Below are positions 34,472 through 45,935 of a stretch of DNA of 64,000 bases, piece by piece. Below the pieces are notes generated by a model. It ran no database searches, had not been told where the DNA came from, and saw nothing but the letters and a program-made list of their open reading frames with translations. Origin of the DNA: Thiomicrorhabdus sp. 6S3-12 (GTDB taxonomy: Bacteria > Pseudomonadota > Gammaproteobacteria > Thiomicrospirales > Thiomicrospiraceae); assembly GCF_017571475.1 (NCBI RefSeq), contig NZ_JAGETW010000008.1, positions 88,057 through 152,056 of the forward strand, read 5' to 3'. The first letter of the stretch is position 1, and every line of letters begins with the position of its first letter. Made by a program: the position numbers and the translations under genes.

Positions 34472-36033
34472 TCCACTAGCTCCTTATGTGCATTCTCAAC
34501 CGGTGTAAATTGCAATACATTTTGCAGATACATCTGCGGCTGATTAAGTTGCTGGGCAATCGAATCGGTGACGTTGTAGATCGGTTGAGCAAACAGTACC
34601 AAAATCGCGCCGACGGAAAGCAGGCCGATAATCGAGCCACAGCCTTGCATATTGATCTTGCCGCTACTGGTTTGCTGGGCGTTATCGGGTGCATGGTTCT
34701 CTTCCTGAGGCAGGATATTGTAGAACAGCAGTGAACCACTGCGCGCCAGCGCGATAATAATCAGCAGGCTGGAGGTTAGAACCACGCCGAGAATCCACCA
34801 GAAGGCCGGATGATCAAGCGCCGACTGAAGAATCAGGAACTTGCCCAAAAAGCCGGAAAGCGGCGGCATACCGCTGATCGCCAGGGCCGCGAAGATAAAC
34901 ACCGATCCGATTAAAATGGCGCTTGGCATGGAGTGGGCGCGGACAAAAGCGTCTTCAGCATGGCCGCGTCCCTGACGGATATAATCGGCCAGAAGGAACA
35001 GGCCACCGGCGATAAAGGTGGAGTGGATCAAATAGAACAGGGCTGCGGATAGCGCCTGTTCGGTATTAATGCCGATAGCGACCAATAAGGTGGCGACCGA
35101 GGCCAGAACCAGATAAGCGACCTGTTGGCGCAGGTTCTTGGCAGCGATTACGCCGAAGGCGGCAAAAGTCATGCTAAGCAGCCCCAGCCAGAGCAGCCAG
35201 TCGATATGCAATCCGGCCAGATCTCCTGCTGCATCGCCGAACAGCAGGCCATGGACACGCAAAATCGCATAGATACCGACTTTGGTCATAATGGCAAACA
35301 GCGCCGCGACAGGAGCGGAAGTGTTGGCATACGCCTGCGGCAGCCAGAGATAAAGCGGGAACATCGCGGCTTTAACACCAAAAACGACAAACAGCATTAA
35401 TCCGGCGGTTGCGACCACCCCTTGTTCACTGGCCGGAAGTAAGGCAATTTTCTGCGCCAGATCGGCCATATTCAGGGTTCCGAGAATGCCATACAGGGCG
35501 CCGACTGCAAACAGAAACAGCGTCGAGCCGATCAGGTTGATAGCGACATAATGCAGCCCGGCCCGGGTTTTCAGGCGACCGCCTCCGTGCAGAAGAAGCC
35601 CGTAGGAAGCCAGCAATAAGACTTCAAAGAACACAAACAGGTTGAACAAGTCTCCGGTCAGGAAAGCTCCGTTGATCCCGAACAGTTGGATTTGGAACAG
35701 CACATGGAAGTGTGCGCCTTCCGTATCCGTGTTCTGACGAATGGCGAACCATAGTGCAGCCGCTGCCAGAAGAGAGGTAATCAATACCATAAAAGCGGAT
35801 AACTGATCCAGTACTAGAACAATCCCGAAAGGCGCTTTCCAGTTCCCCAAAGCATAGATCTGCGGCGGGTTCTGCAGAGCACTCTGCATCACATACAAAC
35901 TGGCGGCAACGAGGATTGCCGTAGCCGTTATCGCCAGCGTTCTCTGAAGTTTGATGCCGCCCGGTTTTGCCAGCAGTATCAGAATCCCCGCAATCAGGGG
36001 CAGAATGAGTGGCAGAAAAGGAGTGTGGGTCAT
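34468..36033 (-). CDS. mrpD: Mrp-type Na+/H+ antiporter subunit D
   Basis: The 521-residue polytopic protein is homologous to NuoN/NuoM proton channels. FEVLLLASYGLLLHGG near residue 134 carries the conserved Glu of helix 5, and LYLWLPQAYANTSAPVAALF near 226-245 contains the key Pro-rich region. Together with MrpA it provides ion translocation. It overlaps mrpC and mrpE by 4 bases each. Confidence 0.93.
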   Translation of the reverse strand: MTHTPFLPLILPLIAGILILLAKPGGIKLQRTLAITATAILVAASLYVMQSALQNPPQIYALGNWKAPFGIVLVLDQLSAFMVLITSLLAAAALWFAIRQNTDTEGAHFHVLFQIQLFGINGAFLTGDLFNLFVFFEVLLLASYGLLLHGGGRLKTRAGLHYVAINLIGSTLFLFAVGALYGILGTLNMADLAQKIALLPASEQGVVATAGLMLFVVFGVKAAMFPLYLWLPQAYANTSAPVAALFAIMTKVGIYAILRVHGLLFGDAAGDLAGLHIDWLLWLGLLSMTFAAFGVIAAKNLRQQVAYLVLASVATLLVAIGINTEQALSAALFYLIHSTFIAGGLFLLADYIRQGRGHAEDAFVRAHSMPSAILIGSVFIFAALAISGMPPLSGFLGKFLILQSALDHPAFWWILGVVLTSSLLIIIALARSGSLLFYNILPQEENHAPDNAQQTSSGKINMQGCGSIIGLLSVGAILVLFAQPIYNVTDSIAQQLNQPQMYLQNVLQFTPVENAHKELVE

Positions 36034-36446
36034 CTTCTTTTATCTCGTTTAGTGAATTTTTTTCGGTTTGAACTGTGTCTGGTTTTAGGTTTTTCCGCGC
36101 TTTCATCAATTTCGTCCGCAGCAAGATGCAAACCGTCTACATGATCGTTGCCGAGTTCCGCCCGCGCTTTCAAAGCCAGAACAATCAGGAAAGCGGTCAT
36201 TCCGAAAGCGATAACAATCGCGGTCAGAACCAGTGCCTGTGGCAACGGATCCGTATAACCGCCCTGTTGCGGGTCAATCACCGAAGGCAGCCCGATCTGC
36301 AGGCGGCCCATTGAAAACAGGAACAGGTTAACCGCATAAGCCAGCAGGGTTAATCCGAGAACTACCGGAAAGGTTCGCGCCCGCAAGGTTAGAAAAACCC
36401 CCGCAGCGGTCATGACAGAGATGCTTAACGCCAGCAGAATTTCCAT
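36030..36446 (-). CDS. mrpC: Mrp-type Na+/H+ antiporter subunit C with a charged C-terminal extension
   Basis: The 138-residue protein is a NuoK-like three-helix subunit: GVFLTLRARTFPVVLGLTLL near residues 17-36 and DPLPQALVLTAIVIAFG near 66-82. Family members are usually about 110-115 residues. Here about 25 charged residues follow the last helix (DEIDESAEKPKTRHSSNRKK). The mrpA stop and mrpC start share one base. Confidence 0.92.
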   Translation of the reverse strand: MEILLALSISVMTAAGVFLTLRARTFPVVLGLTLLAYAVNLFLFSMGRLQIGLPSVIDPQQGGYTDPLPQALVLTAIVIAFGMTAFLIVLALKARAELGNDHVDGLHLAADEIDESAEKPKTRHSSNRKKFTKRDKRR

Positions 36447-39241
36447 TACACACCCTCCGGATTTTCAGGTTTATGGCTCAGCTGTCCCAGCTGTACCAGA
36501 CTGATTACGCTTGAACCGACTACAACCAGGAAGACGCCCAGATCAAAGGCTATGGCGCTGGCAAGTTCGAAATCGCCGACCACCGGCCAGTGGATATGAC
36601 TGAAGGCGGAAGTCAGGAACGGATAACCGACCAGCATGGCTGCAAGACCGGTCGTGGTTGCGATCAGCAGACCGAAGCCGATGACCATATGCATATCGAC
36701 ACGAAGTCTTGATTGCGTCCATTCGATGCCGTTGGACAGATAGACGACGATCAGAGCCACCGAAGCGATCAATCCGGCGATAAAGCCGCCGCCCGGAAGA
36801 TTATGTCCGCGCAGGAAGATAAAGACTGCAACCAGCAGCATCAACGGCAGCATCAGGCGGCTGAATGTCTGCAGAATGACCGGATGGGCATCGGCATTAA
36901 TTCTGAAACGGCTGTGCGGATTAATGTGCAGTCCTTGCAGCATGGCGTAGATCCCCAGACCGGCCAGTGCCAGCACGATAATTTCGCCAAGTGTATCGAA
37001 GCCACGGAAATCGACCAGAATGACATTGACCACATTGGTTCCGCCGCCGCCCGGTACGCTATTGGCCAGGAAGTATTCGGAAATACTGCTGAAATCTCGG
37101 CTGAGAACCATCATGGTAAACAGGAAGACGCCGATACCGGAAGCGATCGCCAGCAGGGCGTCTCGGCCGAGGCGCGACATACCGGTTTCTTTCGGTGTGG
37201 TTTGCGGCAGGAAGTACAGTGCCAGCAACAACAGAACAATAGTAACCACTTCAACCGACAGCTGGGTAAGCGCCAGATCGGGGGCGGAAAACTTAACAAA
37301 TACCAGAGAGGTAATCAGACCGACAACACCGATGACAATCAGACTCTGCAGTCGCTGGCGATGCCAGGCCAGCGTTAAGATACTGGCAACGATAATGACT
37401 GCAGCGGCAATCATGCTGACTGGTTCCATTGGCAACAAGGTTCTGTCGCCCAGAAGAGGACTGTTAAAGCTGATAAATCCGTAAGCGGAAATCACCAGAG
37501 TCGCAAACAGCGTCCAGGCGGCGGCATTTTGCAGCGAACCTTTGTCAAAACGGGCGCTGAGCCATTCCGAGAAGCGGATCACTGCCGCCAGAATTTTCTG
37601 GAAATACTGTTTGGCGTTAATGTGCTCGTGGCGCTCATAGTTGGCGATCAGCGGTTTGCGGCGGAAATACACCAGCGCACCGACACCAAGAGCGATAGCA
37701 CTCATAATCAGCGGCAGGTTAACCCCGTGCCAGAGCGCTAGGCTGTATTCCGGCGGGGTCGATTGCAAGCTTGCGGTTACCGCAATATCGAGGATCGGAG
37801 CGACCGTATACATCGGTAGAATCCCGACCGCGAGACAGACGATTACCAGCAGATCGACCGGGATTTTCATAAAGCGAGGCGGTTCATGCGGCGTACGCGG
37901 CAGGTCGATCGGTTCGCCGTTGAAGAAGACGTCATGCACAAAGCGTAGCGAGTAAGCGACCGAGAAAACGCCGGCGATGGTCACCAGTACCGGAATGATC
38001 CATGCGAAGCTGTTCCCCTGCGAGAAAGAAACGGCTTCGGCAAAGAACATCTCTTTACTCAGGAAACCGTTCAGTAGCGGGACGCCGGCCATTGCCAGTG
38101 AAGCGATAATCGCCAGAGCGGCGGTATGCGGCATATATTTCAGCAGGCCGTTCAGCTTACGCATATCGCGGCTGCCGGTTTCATGGTCAATAATCCCCGC
38201 CACCATAAACAACGAGGCTTTGAAGGTCGCGTGGTTGATAATATGGAAGATGGCGGCCACGGTCGCAAACTGGCTGCTGAAACCGAACAGCAGGGTAATC
38301 AGTCCCAGATGACTGATGGTCGAGTAGGCGAGCAGTCCTTTCAAGTCATGTTTGAAGAGAGCGGTATAGGCACCGATCAGCAGGGTTGCCATACCGGCAC
38401 CGCCGACCAGCCACATCCAGGCATCGGTTCCGGACAGTGCCGGAAAAAATCGGGCCAGAAGGAAAATCCCTGCCTTAACCATGGTCGCCGAGTGCAGGTA
38501 CGCGGATACCGGTGTTGGCGCTGCCATGGCGTGCGGCAGCCAGAAATGAAACGGGAACTGGGCCGATTTGGTGAAGACCGCGAGCAGAATCAGAATCAGA
38601 GTGGGCAGATAAAGCTCATGATTGCGGATCAGATCGCCGCTGGCGAGAACGTCGCTCAGCTGATAGCTGCCGACGATATGCCCAAGCAGAATCACGCCAC
38701 CGAGCAAAGCGAGACCGCCGGCACCGGTAATGGCCAGAGCCATGCGTGCGCCTTCACGCGCGTCTTTACGGTGCTGCCAGTAACTGATTAGCAGAAAGGA
38801 GGTGATGGAAGTCAGCTCCCAGAAGACCACCAGCTGGATCAGGTTTTCCGACATGACGATACCCAGCATCGAGCCCATAAACATCATCAGATAGGCAAAG
38901 AAACGCCCCATACTGTCTTTGGCGGCCAGATACCAGCGGGCATAAATAATCACCAGCAGCCCGATAATCAGAATCAGGAAGGAGAACAGCATTGCCAGTC
39001 CGTCTAAACGGAAAGCGAACTGCAATCCGGCCTGGTGCAGCCAGTTCCAGTTCTGAATGATGGTTTCCCCACCGAAAATGGCCGCCGCTGCCGGTATAAG
39101 CAGAGCTAAACTGATGATTGTGGCGATTCCACTTACCCAGGCGGCGGCAAGACGGTTAAATTTCGCGGAATAAGCCGCCGCTGCCGCTGCGATAAAAGGC
39201 AGCAGGACAACAATAGGAAGGTTGAACGCCAGAAGATTCAT
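36446..39241 (-). CDS. mrpA: Mrp-type Na+/H+ antiporter, fused subunits A and B
   Basis: The 931-residue polytopic protein has a NuoL-like core at about residues 1-500: FWELTSITSFLLISYWQ near 141 and FPFHFWLPHAMAAPTPVSAYLHSATMV near 228. A C-terminal MrpA extension follows, then an MrpB domain from about 790 (MLLVAVFIFLRGHNLPGGGF). It combines MrpA and MrpB in one chain, as in PhaAB-type operons, so no separate mrpB is expected. It heads the six-gene operon. The complex exchanges cytoplasmic Na+ for H+, useful at high salt or alkaline pH. Confidence 0.93.
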   Translation of the reverse strand: MNLLAFNLPIVVLLPFIAAAAAAYSAKFNRLAAAWVSGIATIISLALLIPAAAAIFGGETIIQNWNWLHQAGLQFAFRLDGLAMLFSFLILIIGLLVIIYARWYLAAKDSMGRFFAYLMMFMGSMLGIVMSENLIQLVVFWELTSITSFLLISYWQHRKDAREGARMALAITGAGGLALLGGVILLGHIVGSYQLSDVLASGDLIRNHELYLPTLILILLAVFTKSAQFPFHFWLPHAMAAPTPVSAYLHSATMVKAGIFLLARFFPALSGTDAWMWLVGGAGMATLLIGAYTALFKHDLKGLLAYSTISHLGLITLLFGFSSQFATVAAIFHIINHATFKASLFMVAGIIDHETGSRDMRKLNGLLKYMPHTAALAIIASLAMAGVPLLNGFLSKEMFFAEAVSFSQGNSFAWIIPVLVTIAGVFSVAYSLRFVHDVFFNGEPIDLPRTPHEPPRFMKIPVDLLVIVCLAVGILPMYTVAPILDIAVTASLQSTPPEYSLALWHGVNLPLIMSAIALGVGALVYFRRKPLIANYERHEHINAKQYFQKILAAVIRFSEWLSARFDKGSLQNAAAWTLFATLVISAYGFISFNSPLLGDRTLLPMEPVSMIAAAVIIVASILTLAWHRQRLQSLIVIGVVGLITSLVFVKFSAPDLALTQLSVEVVTIVLLLLALYFLPQTTPKETGMSRLGRDALLAIASGIGVFLFTMMVLSRDFSSISEYFLANSVPGGGGTNVVNVILVDFRGFDTLGEIIVLALAGLGIYAMLQGLHINPHSRFRINADAHPVILQTFSRLMLPLMLLVAVFIFLRGHNLPGGGFIAGLIASVALIVVYLSNGIEWTQSRLRVDMHMVIGFGLLIATTTGLAAMLVGYPFLTSAFSHIHWPVVGDFELASAIAFDLGVFLVVVGSSVISLVQLGQLSHKPENPEGV

Positions 39242-39461
39242 GCAAGTCGCACCCAGATTAAAATATTTAATAAGTGCCTAAGGCTATCAAAAGTTCGGTG
39301 TAAGTCAATATTTCGCATCCCGAAACGCTGGTCAATACGGCTTTTGATGGGCAGGCAGAGCTGTTTGTTTAATGTTCGAACCATTTTATCAGGCTTTCTG
39401 CTCGGGAAGCCGTTAAGGAATCGAAAATCGTTCGCGATTTGTTATATGTGTTCCGAAAAGC

Positions 39462-39486
39462 AAAAAGCCCGCATAAAGCGGGCTTT
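39462..39486 (-). terminator. Terminator after phosphoribulokinase
   Basis: On the minus strand AAGCCCGC-TTTAT-GCGGGCTT ends in a T run. It lies about 30 bases after the phosphoribulokinase stop. Confidence 0.85.
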
Positions 39487-39516
39487 CTGGATGGGAAAGT
39501 TAAGCCGATGACTTAA

Positions 39517-40458
39517 TTATTGACCCATTGCAGCTAGTGCTGCGCGTTTTTTGGCGATCAGGTTCTGGATGATCGGAGTCATCATCAGATCCATAGCGTC
39601 TACCATGTATTTACCGTTACAAACCAAAGTTTCATCGTTTTGCAGGAAAGCGTCTGGAATCTGTGCTTTGATCGCTTCAAGATCGATGTCTTGATGACGA
39701 ACGTGGCAGATGATCAATGAATCTTCAGGAGCTGGACCCATAGGCGCATCTGGAGACATGGTTGAGAACGGATCAGATGTATCGATCAGCGGTACACGGT
39801 GGAAGTTGATGTGTGTACGGTGGAACTGAGGTACGATCGTCTCGATGTAGTCCGGCATACGCTCTAGGATGACGTCACGAACCTGCTGAACTGAATATGG
39901 ACGCTCAGAGGTATCACGGTAGATTTTCTGCATCCACTCGATATTGATTGATGGAGCAACACCGATACCAAGATCAACATACTGCGCTACATCGTGCATA
40001 CCTTCTTCAGGACCGTGGTCTTTACGCTTAACCATACCGTGAAGACCTTCGTAGAATAGAACATCCGTTCCTTCAGGAATCGGCTCCCATGGAGTGAACT
40101 CACCAGAAGAGAAGTTAGTGCCTAGACGAGCGTTGTGCTCAGCGGCTTCTTCGTCTGAGTGGATGTAGTAACGACGTTTACCGGTTGCGCTTTCTTTGTA
40201 CTCTTTGAAAAGTGCTTCCAGCTCAGCGAATTCGTTAGCTTGCTCAGAGAAGTGAGTTAGAACAGGACCACCGTTCGCTTTAGACTCGGCAACTTTCTCT
40301 TTCATTTCCGCGCGGTTGTACTTGTGGTAGCTGTCACCTTCAACGATAGCTACGTTCAGGTTTTCGCGGTCAAAGATTTTTTCTACAGCGCGTTTAACGA
40401 AAGAAGTACCGGCACCAGATGATCCAGTAACCGTAACAATTGGATGTTCTACTGACAT
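39517..40458 (-). CDS. prk: Phosphoribulokinase (Calvin-Benson-Bassham cycle)
   Basis: The 313-residue class I proteobacterial enzyme has P-loop VTGSSGAGTSFVKRA near residues 10-24, EGDSYHKYNRAEM near 40 and FYEGLHGMVK near 130. It phosphorylates ribulose 5-phosphate to the RuBisCO substrate ribulose 1,5-bisphosphate. It stands alone, without RuBisCO or other cbb genes in the window. It has its own promoter, an AGGAG ribosome site, a leader hairpin and a terminator. Codon use (mostly CGT for Arg, GGT for Gly) suggests very high expression. It is the main evidence for autotrophy. Confidence 0.96.
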   Translation of the reverse strand: MSVEHPIVTVTGSSGAGTSFVKRAVEKIFDRENLNVAIVEGDSYHKYNRAEMKEKVAESKANGGPVLTHFSEQANEFAELEALFKEYKESATGKRRYYIHSDEEAAEHNARLGTNFSSGEFTPWEPIPEGTDVLFYEGLHGMVKRKDHGPEEGMHDVAQYVDLGIGVAPSINIEWMQKIYRDTSERPYSVQQVRDVILERMPDYIETIVPQFHRTHINFHRVPLIDTSDPFSTMSPDAPMGPAPEDSLIICHVRHQDIDLEAIKAQIPDAFLQNDETLVCNGKYMVDAMDLMMTPIIQNLIAKKRAALAAMGQ

Positions 40459-40484
40459 AAATGTCTCCTAATTTATAAAAATCA

Positions 40485-40506
40485 TTTCCAAAATCAGGTT
40501 TGGAAA
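40485..40506 (-). promoter_or_regulatory. Perfect inverted repeat in the prk 5' leader
   Basis: TTTCCAAA and TTTGGAAA are separated by 6 bases. In the transcript this 8-bp stem lies between the likely start of transcription (near 40550) and the ribosome site, ending about 27 bases before the ATG, and is followed by TGATTTTTAT. It could be an operator, a stabilising 5' hairpin or a weak attenuator; the sequence cannot decide. Confidence 0.5.
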
Positions 40507-40556
40507 CGAGGCTTTTTCACTTTTTAATTTCTTATAGCTTTAGACTAATGGCGGAT

Positions 40557-40585
40557 ATTAGAAACTAAATGCCTCGTATTTTCAA
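40557..40585 (-). promoter_or_regulatory. Probable prk promoter
   Basis: On the minus strand TTGAAA (40585-40580) and TCTAAT (40562-40557) are separated by 17 bases. Transcription would start near 40550, giving a leader of about 90 bases. The DNA upstream is AT-rich. A CbbR site is possible, but I could not define one. Confidence 0.5.
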
Positions 40586-40642
40586 AAAAATAATTCTATT
40601 TTTAATGGTTTAGGTGGCTTATTAAGGTTTAATGAAACTGCA

Positions 40643-43126
<2,484 letters not shown>

Positions 43127-43287
43127 TTAGCACATTTTAGGGGTGAAGGTAGCAACAAAATTCCTGCCGAAAAGGGGTGATAAAAGGCTTTTAAATCAAC
43201 AAGTTATAAGGGTGTGAAAAGCGGGGAGGGGTTTGGGGGTTTGTTTGGCGCGACAAACCCCTGTTTGACTGTGGCAAGCCGATGAAT

Positions 43288-43647
43288 TTAGCTGCCGAAG
43301 CCCCAGCTGGTAGGGTTGGGAACTTCCTGTTGTTTGCCAAGGTGTTTCAGACCGATGGCGCAGCGTACAATCAGCCAGATTACAAATAGCAGCAACAGTA
43401 CCCAGCCGATCAGAATCGCTGTCGAAATAACCGCTATAACACCGTATAGCAGGCCGATCCAAAATGTTCTGATCTGGAACTGATAATGACTCTGCAGGAA
43501 GTTGCTTTCGCCTTTATTGACGTAGGCCATAATGACTGCGACCAGTCCGGTGAAAGGGATAACGATATTGAGCAGATAAAGGATGTAGATAATGGTTGGA
43601 ATGGTGGTGGAAACCGGTTTTTCCGGAGTCGATTGTAACTCTTCCAT
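43288..43647 (-). CDS. DUF4870-like small membrane protein
   Basis: The 119-residue protein has helices at about 17-40 (YILYLLNIVIPFTGLVAVIM), 62-80 and 82-102. NFLQSHYQFQIRTFWIGLLY is between the first and second helices, with the His of SHYQFQ typical of this family. The C-terminus ends NPTSWGFGS. Function is unknown. It sits between recF and gyrB, where no such gene is usual. Confidence 0.75.
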   Translation of the reverse strand: MEELQSTPEKPVSTTIPTIIYILYLLNIVIPFTGLVAVIMAYVNKGESNFLQSHYQFQIRTFWIGLLYGVIAVISTAILIGWVLLLLFVIWLIVRCAIGLKHLGKQQEVPNPTSWGFGS

Positions 43648-43780
43648 GCAGGGCCTCTTTTTAATAACGGTTGTTTGGACGCTTGTGCGGATACCGGTGG
43701 CAATTGCACCACCTTAATCCTGTGGAATGACTAAAGAGTATACCCGGATTGGTAGGAGATAAAAATGTATTATTCGTTGC

Positions 43781-44881
43781 TTATATCTCCAGTTCGCTGA
43801 GTGTTCCCTGTTCAATTTTCCACGCCTTGCTGGTGTTTTTATCCAAAACCGGAATCAGTCCGAGCGCGGTGCTGGTGACCAGATGTTGAATACCAAGTTC
43901 ACGCAGTAACTGTAACAGTTTAAGGCGGTGAAACTCATCCAGCTCCGCCGGCAGATCGTCGATCAACATAATCACCGGTTCTTCGGCGACTTTCTGGTGC
44001 AGTTTGGCCTGCGCCAGCATCAGGGCGCAGACAAAGAGTTTCTGTTGGCCGCGGGAGAGGATCTGCATCGCTTCCTGAGTACCGAATTTAAAACGGATAT
44101 CGGCACGATGAGAGCCGTACTGGGTATGACCCAACTGAAGATCCTTGGCTAAATTCTGCTGCATCAGCTGTAACAGGTCTTCGGTCGCTTTCGGCCACCC
44201 GGATCGGTAATGGCAGTGAACGGTTTCGTTAAGTTCCGGCATCAGAGCGAGGCAGAATTCTTCGAGAAAAGGGGTCAGGGCCTGAAGATAGTTGCGACGC
44301 ATCTGGTCTATATGTTCGGAGGTGGCGACCAGGTGCTGGTCCCAGAGCTGGACCTGAGCCGCCGGCAGGCGTTTTTTCAAGGCGTGATTACGCTGCTTGA
44401 GAATCCGCTTGTGCTGGCGCCAGTATTGGATAAATTCCGGAAACTGATAAAAGCAGCCCCAATCCATAAATTGGCGGCGCGCTTTCGGGCCTTCTTCGAG
44501 TAAACGATGACTTTCCGGTGTCAGCAGCTGAACCGGGATCTGTTGGGCAATTTCGCTTTGCGAACGGACGCTCTCACCGTTCAGGCGCAGGCTCATAGTA
44601 CCGTTTTGGCGTTGCATTCCGATTCGGTTGACTCTTTCCGGGTGCAGGCTGCTGCACACTTCGGCAAAAATGGTCGTCTGTGCCTGATTGTGTTGAATCA
44701 GGTGCTGGGCTTGCCGTGTCCGGAAAGATCGCCCGGTTGCCAGCAGCCAGATTGCTTCGATAAGGGAAGTCTTGCCTGCGGCATTGTCGCCGATAAACAA
44801 ATTCAGCCCGGGGCTGAGCTGGCATTGGATATGCGCTGCATTGCGAAAGTGCTGCAGTTGCAGACGGTTAAGCTGGGTCAT
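43781..44881 (-). CDS. recF: DNA repair and recombination protein RecF
   Basis: The 366-residue SMC-like ATPase has Walker A GDNAAGKTSLIEAIW near residues 31-45, a signature ILSRGQQKLFVCALMLAQA near 276 and Walker B VIMLIDDLPAELD near 302. It helps load RecA at gaps. It starts 6 bases after the fieF stop, so it is in an operon with fieF. A terminator separates both from dnaN. Confidence 0.95.
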   Translation of the reverse strand: MTQLNRLQLQHFRNAAHIQCQLSPGLNLFIGDNAAGKTSLIEAIWLLATGRSFRTRQAQHLIQHNQAQTTIFAEVCSSLHPERVNRIGMQRQNGTMSLRLNGESVRSQSEIAQQIPVQLLTPESHRLLEEGPKARRQFMDWGCFYQFPEFIQYWRQHKRILKQRNHALKKRLPAAQVQLWDQHLVATSEHIDQMRRNYLQALTPFLEEFCLALMPELNETVHCHYRSGWPKATEDLLQLMQQNLAKDLQLGHTQYGSHRADIRFKFGTQEAMQILSRGQQKLFVCALMLAQAKLHQKVAEEPVIMLIDDLPAELDEFHRLKLLQLLRELGIQHLVTSTALGLIPVLDKNTSKAWKIEQGTLSELEI

Positions 44882-44887
44882 GGGTAT

Positions 44888-45781
44888 TTATTCTTTGCCC
44901 CAGGTATGGTGATCGTGGTCGTTTTTCAGGCTGACAGGTTCCTGATGAACGACGACATCCAGATTTTCAAAACTCTTATGCAATCGATCCGTGACTTCTT
45001 CGGCAATATGATGCGCATCCTGCAGTGTCAGGTGATCGTCGAGTTCCAGGTCGAATTGCACAAAGCGGTTTGGTCCCGACTGATAGGTACGCAGGTCGTT
45101 TAAACCGAGGACTTCCGGAGTCTGCAGAATGATGTCGGAAATCTTTTGCCGCATCTCTTCCGGGAGTTCTCTGTCCAGAAGTTGGTTAATGGCGTCCTTG
45201 GCAATCTGGTAGGCGCTGTGCAAGATCCAAATAGCGATCACGATGGCCAGAATCGGGTCAACCCAGTTCATATGGCTGAAAATCAGACTGACAATAACCA
45301 GCAGCGTTGCCAGAATATCGGAGAGATAATGCAGAGCGTCGGCGGCAATGGCGGTGGAGTGCGTTTTGCGAATAACGTATTTTTGAAAAGCGACCAGTGT
45401 GACGGTCAGAAACAGGGAGAGCAGCATGACACTCAGACCGATACTGACCTTTTCGACTTCGGCATTGGTCCAGATTCGCTCTATCGAGTACAGAATAAGA
45501 TAGAGCGCGGAACCGGCGATAAAAACACTTTGTGCCAGAGCGGCCAGTGGCTCCGCTTTGCCGTGGCCGAAACGATGTTCTTTATCGGCCGGTATTTGCG
45601 CGATATAGACAGCGAGCATAATCATCAGTGAAGCGATAATATCGAATGCAGAATCAAGCAGCGAAGCAAGAATACTGACCGAATCGGTCTGTACCCAGGC
45701 GTAGAACTTAACGATCAGCAAAGTGATCGCGACAGATACCGAAGCAAGGGTTGCCAGTCTAACAAGTTGTGCATTGCTCAT
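44888..45781 (-). CDS. fieF: Cation diffusion facilitator, FieF type
   Basis: The 297-residue protein has six helices and a cytoplasmic C-terminal domain. The metal site is visible as DSAFD in helix 2 and HYLSD in ADALHYLSDILATLLV (helix 5). His residues in the C-terminal domain (HHIAEEV, VVHQEP) are the dimer metal sites. It exports Fe(II) or Zn(II) against protons. The tail has a short His-rich end (NDHDHHTWG). Its place between dnaN and recF is unusual. Confidence 0.9.
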   Translation of the reverse strand: MSNAQLVRLATLASVSVAITLLIVKFYAWVQTDSVSILASLLDSAFDIIASLMIMLAVYIAQIPADKEHRFGHGKAEPLAALAQSVFIAGSALYLILYSIERIWTNAEVEKVSIGLSVMLLSLFLTVTLVAFQKYVIRKTHSTAIAADALHYLSDILATLLVIVSLIFSHMNWVDPILAIVIAIWILHSAYQIAKDAINQLLDRELPEEMRQKISDIILQTPEVLGLNDLRTYQSGPNRFVQFDLELDDHLTLQDAHHIAEEVTDRLHKSFENLDVVVHQEPVSLKNDHDHHTWGKE

Positions 45782-45889
45782 AGTTGAACCACTGCATATT
45801 GAGATTTAAAAACGAACACCATTTTATAGTAAATCCTTGGGTGAGGATAGCCATCGGGCCAATGAGCAATGAAGCGGGAAAACGCAAAT

Positions 45890-45915
45890 AAAAAAGGGGG
45901 CAAAAGCCCCCTTTT
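45890..45915. terminator. Terminator between dnaN and fieF
   Basis: GGGGGC-AAAA-GCCCCC is flanked by AAAAA and TTTT. On the minus strand it follows the dnaN stop by 21 bases and ends in TTTTTT, so dnaA-dnaN and fieF-recF should be separate transcripts. Confidence 0.9.
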
Positions 45916-45935
45916 GGATGCACTTTTTCAGCAAA

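Noticed and set aside
33363..39241. Possible DabA/DabB-type inorganic carbon transporter, since it has NuoL-like subunits and the host is an autotroph
   Set aside because: No DUF2309 (DabA) protein is present, and subunits C, E, F and G with an MrpB domain identify a normal Mrp antiporter.
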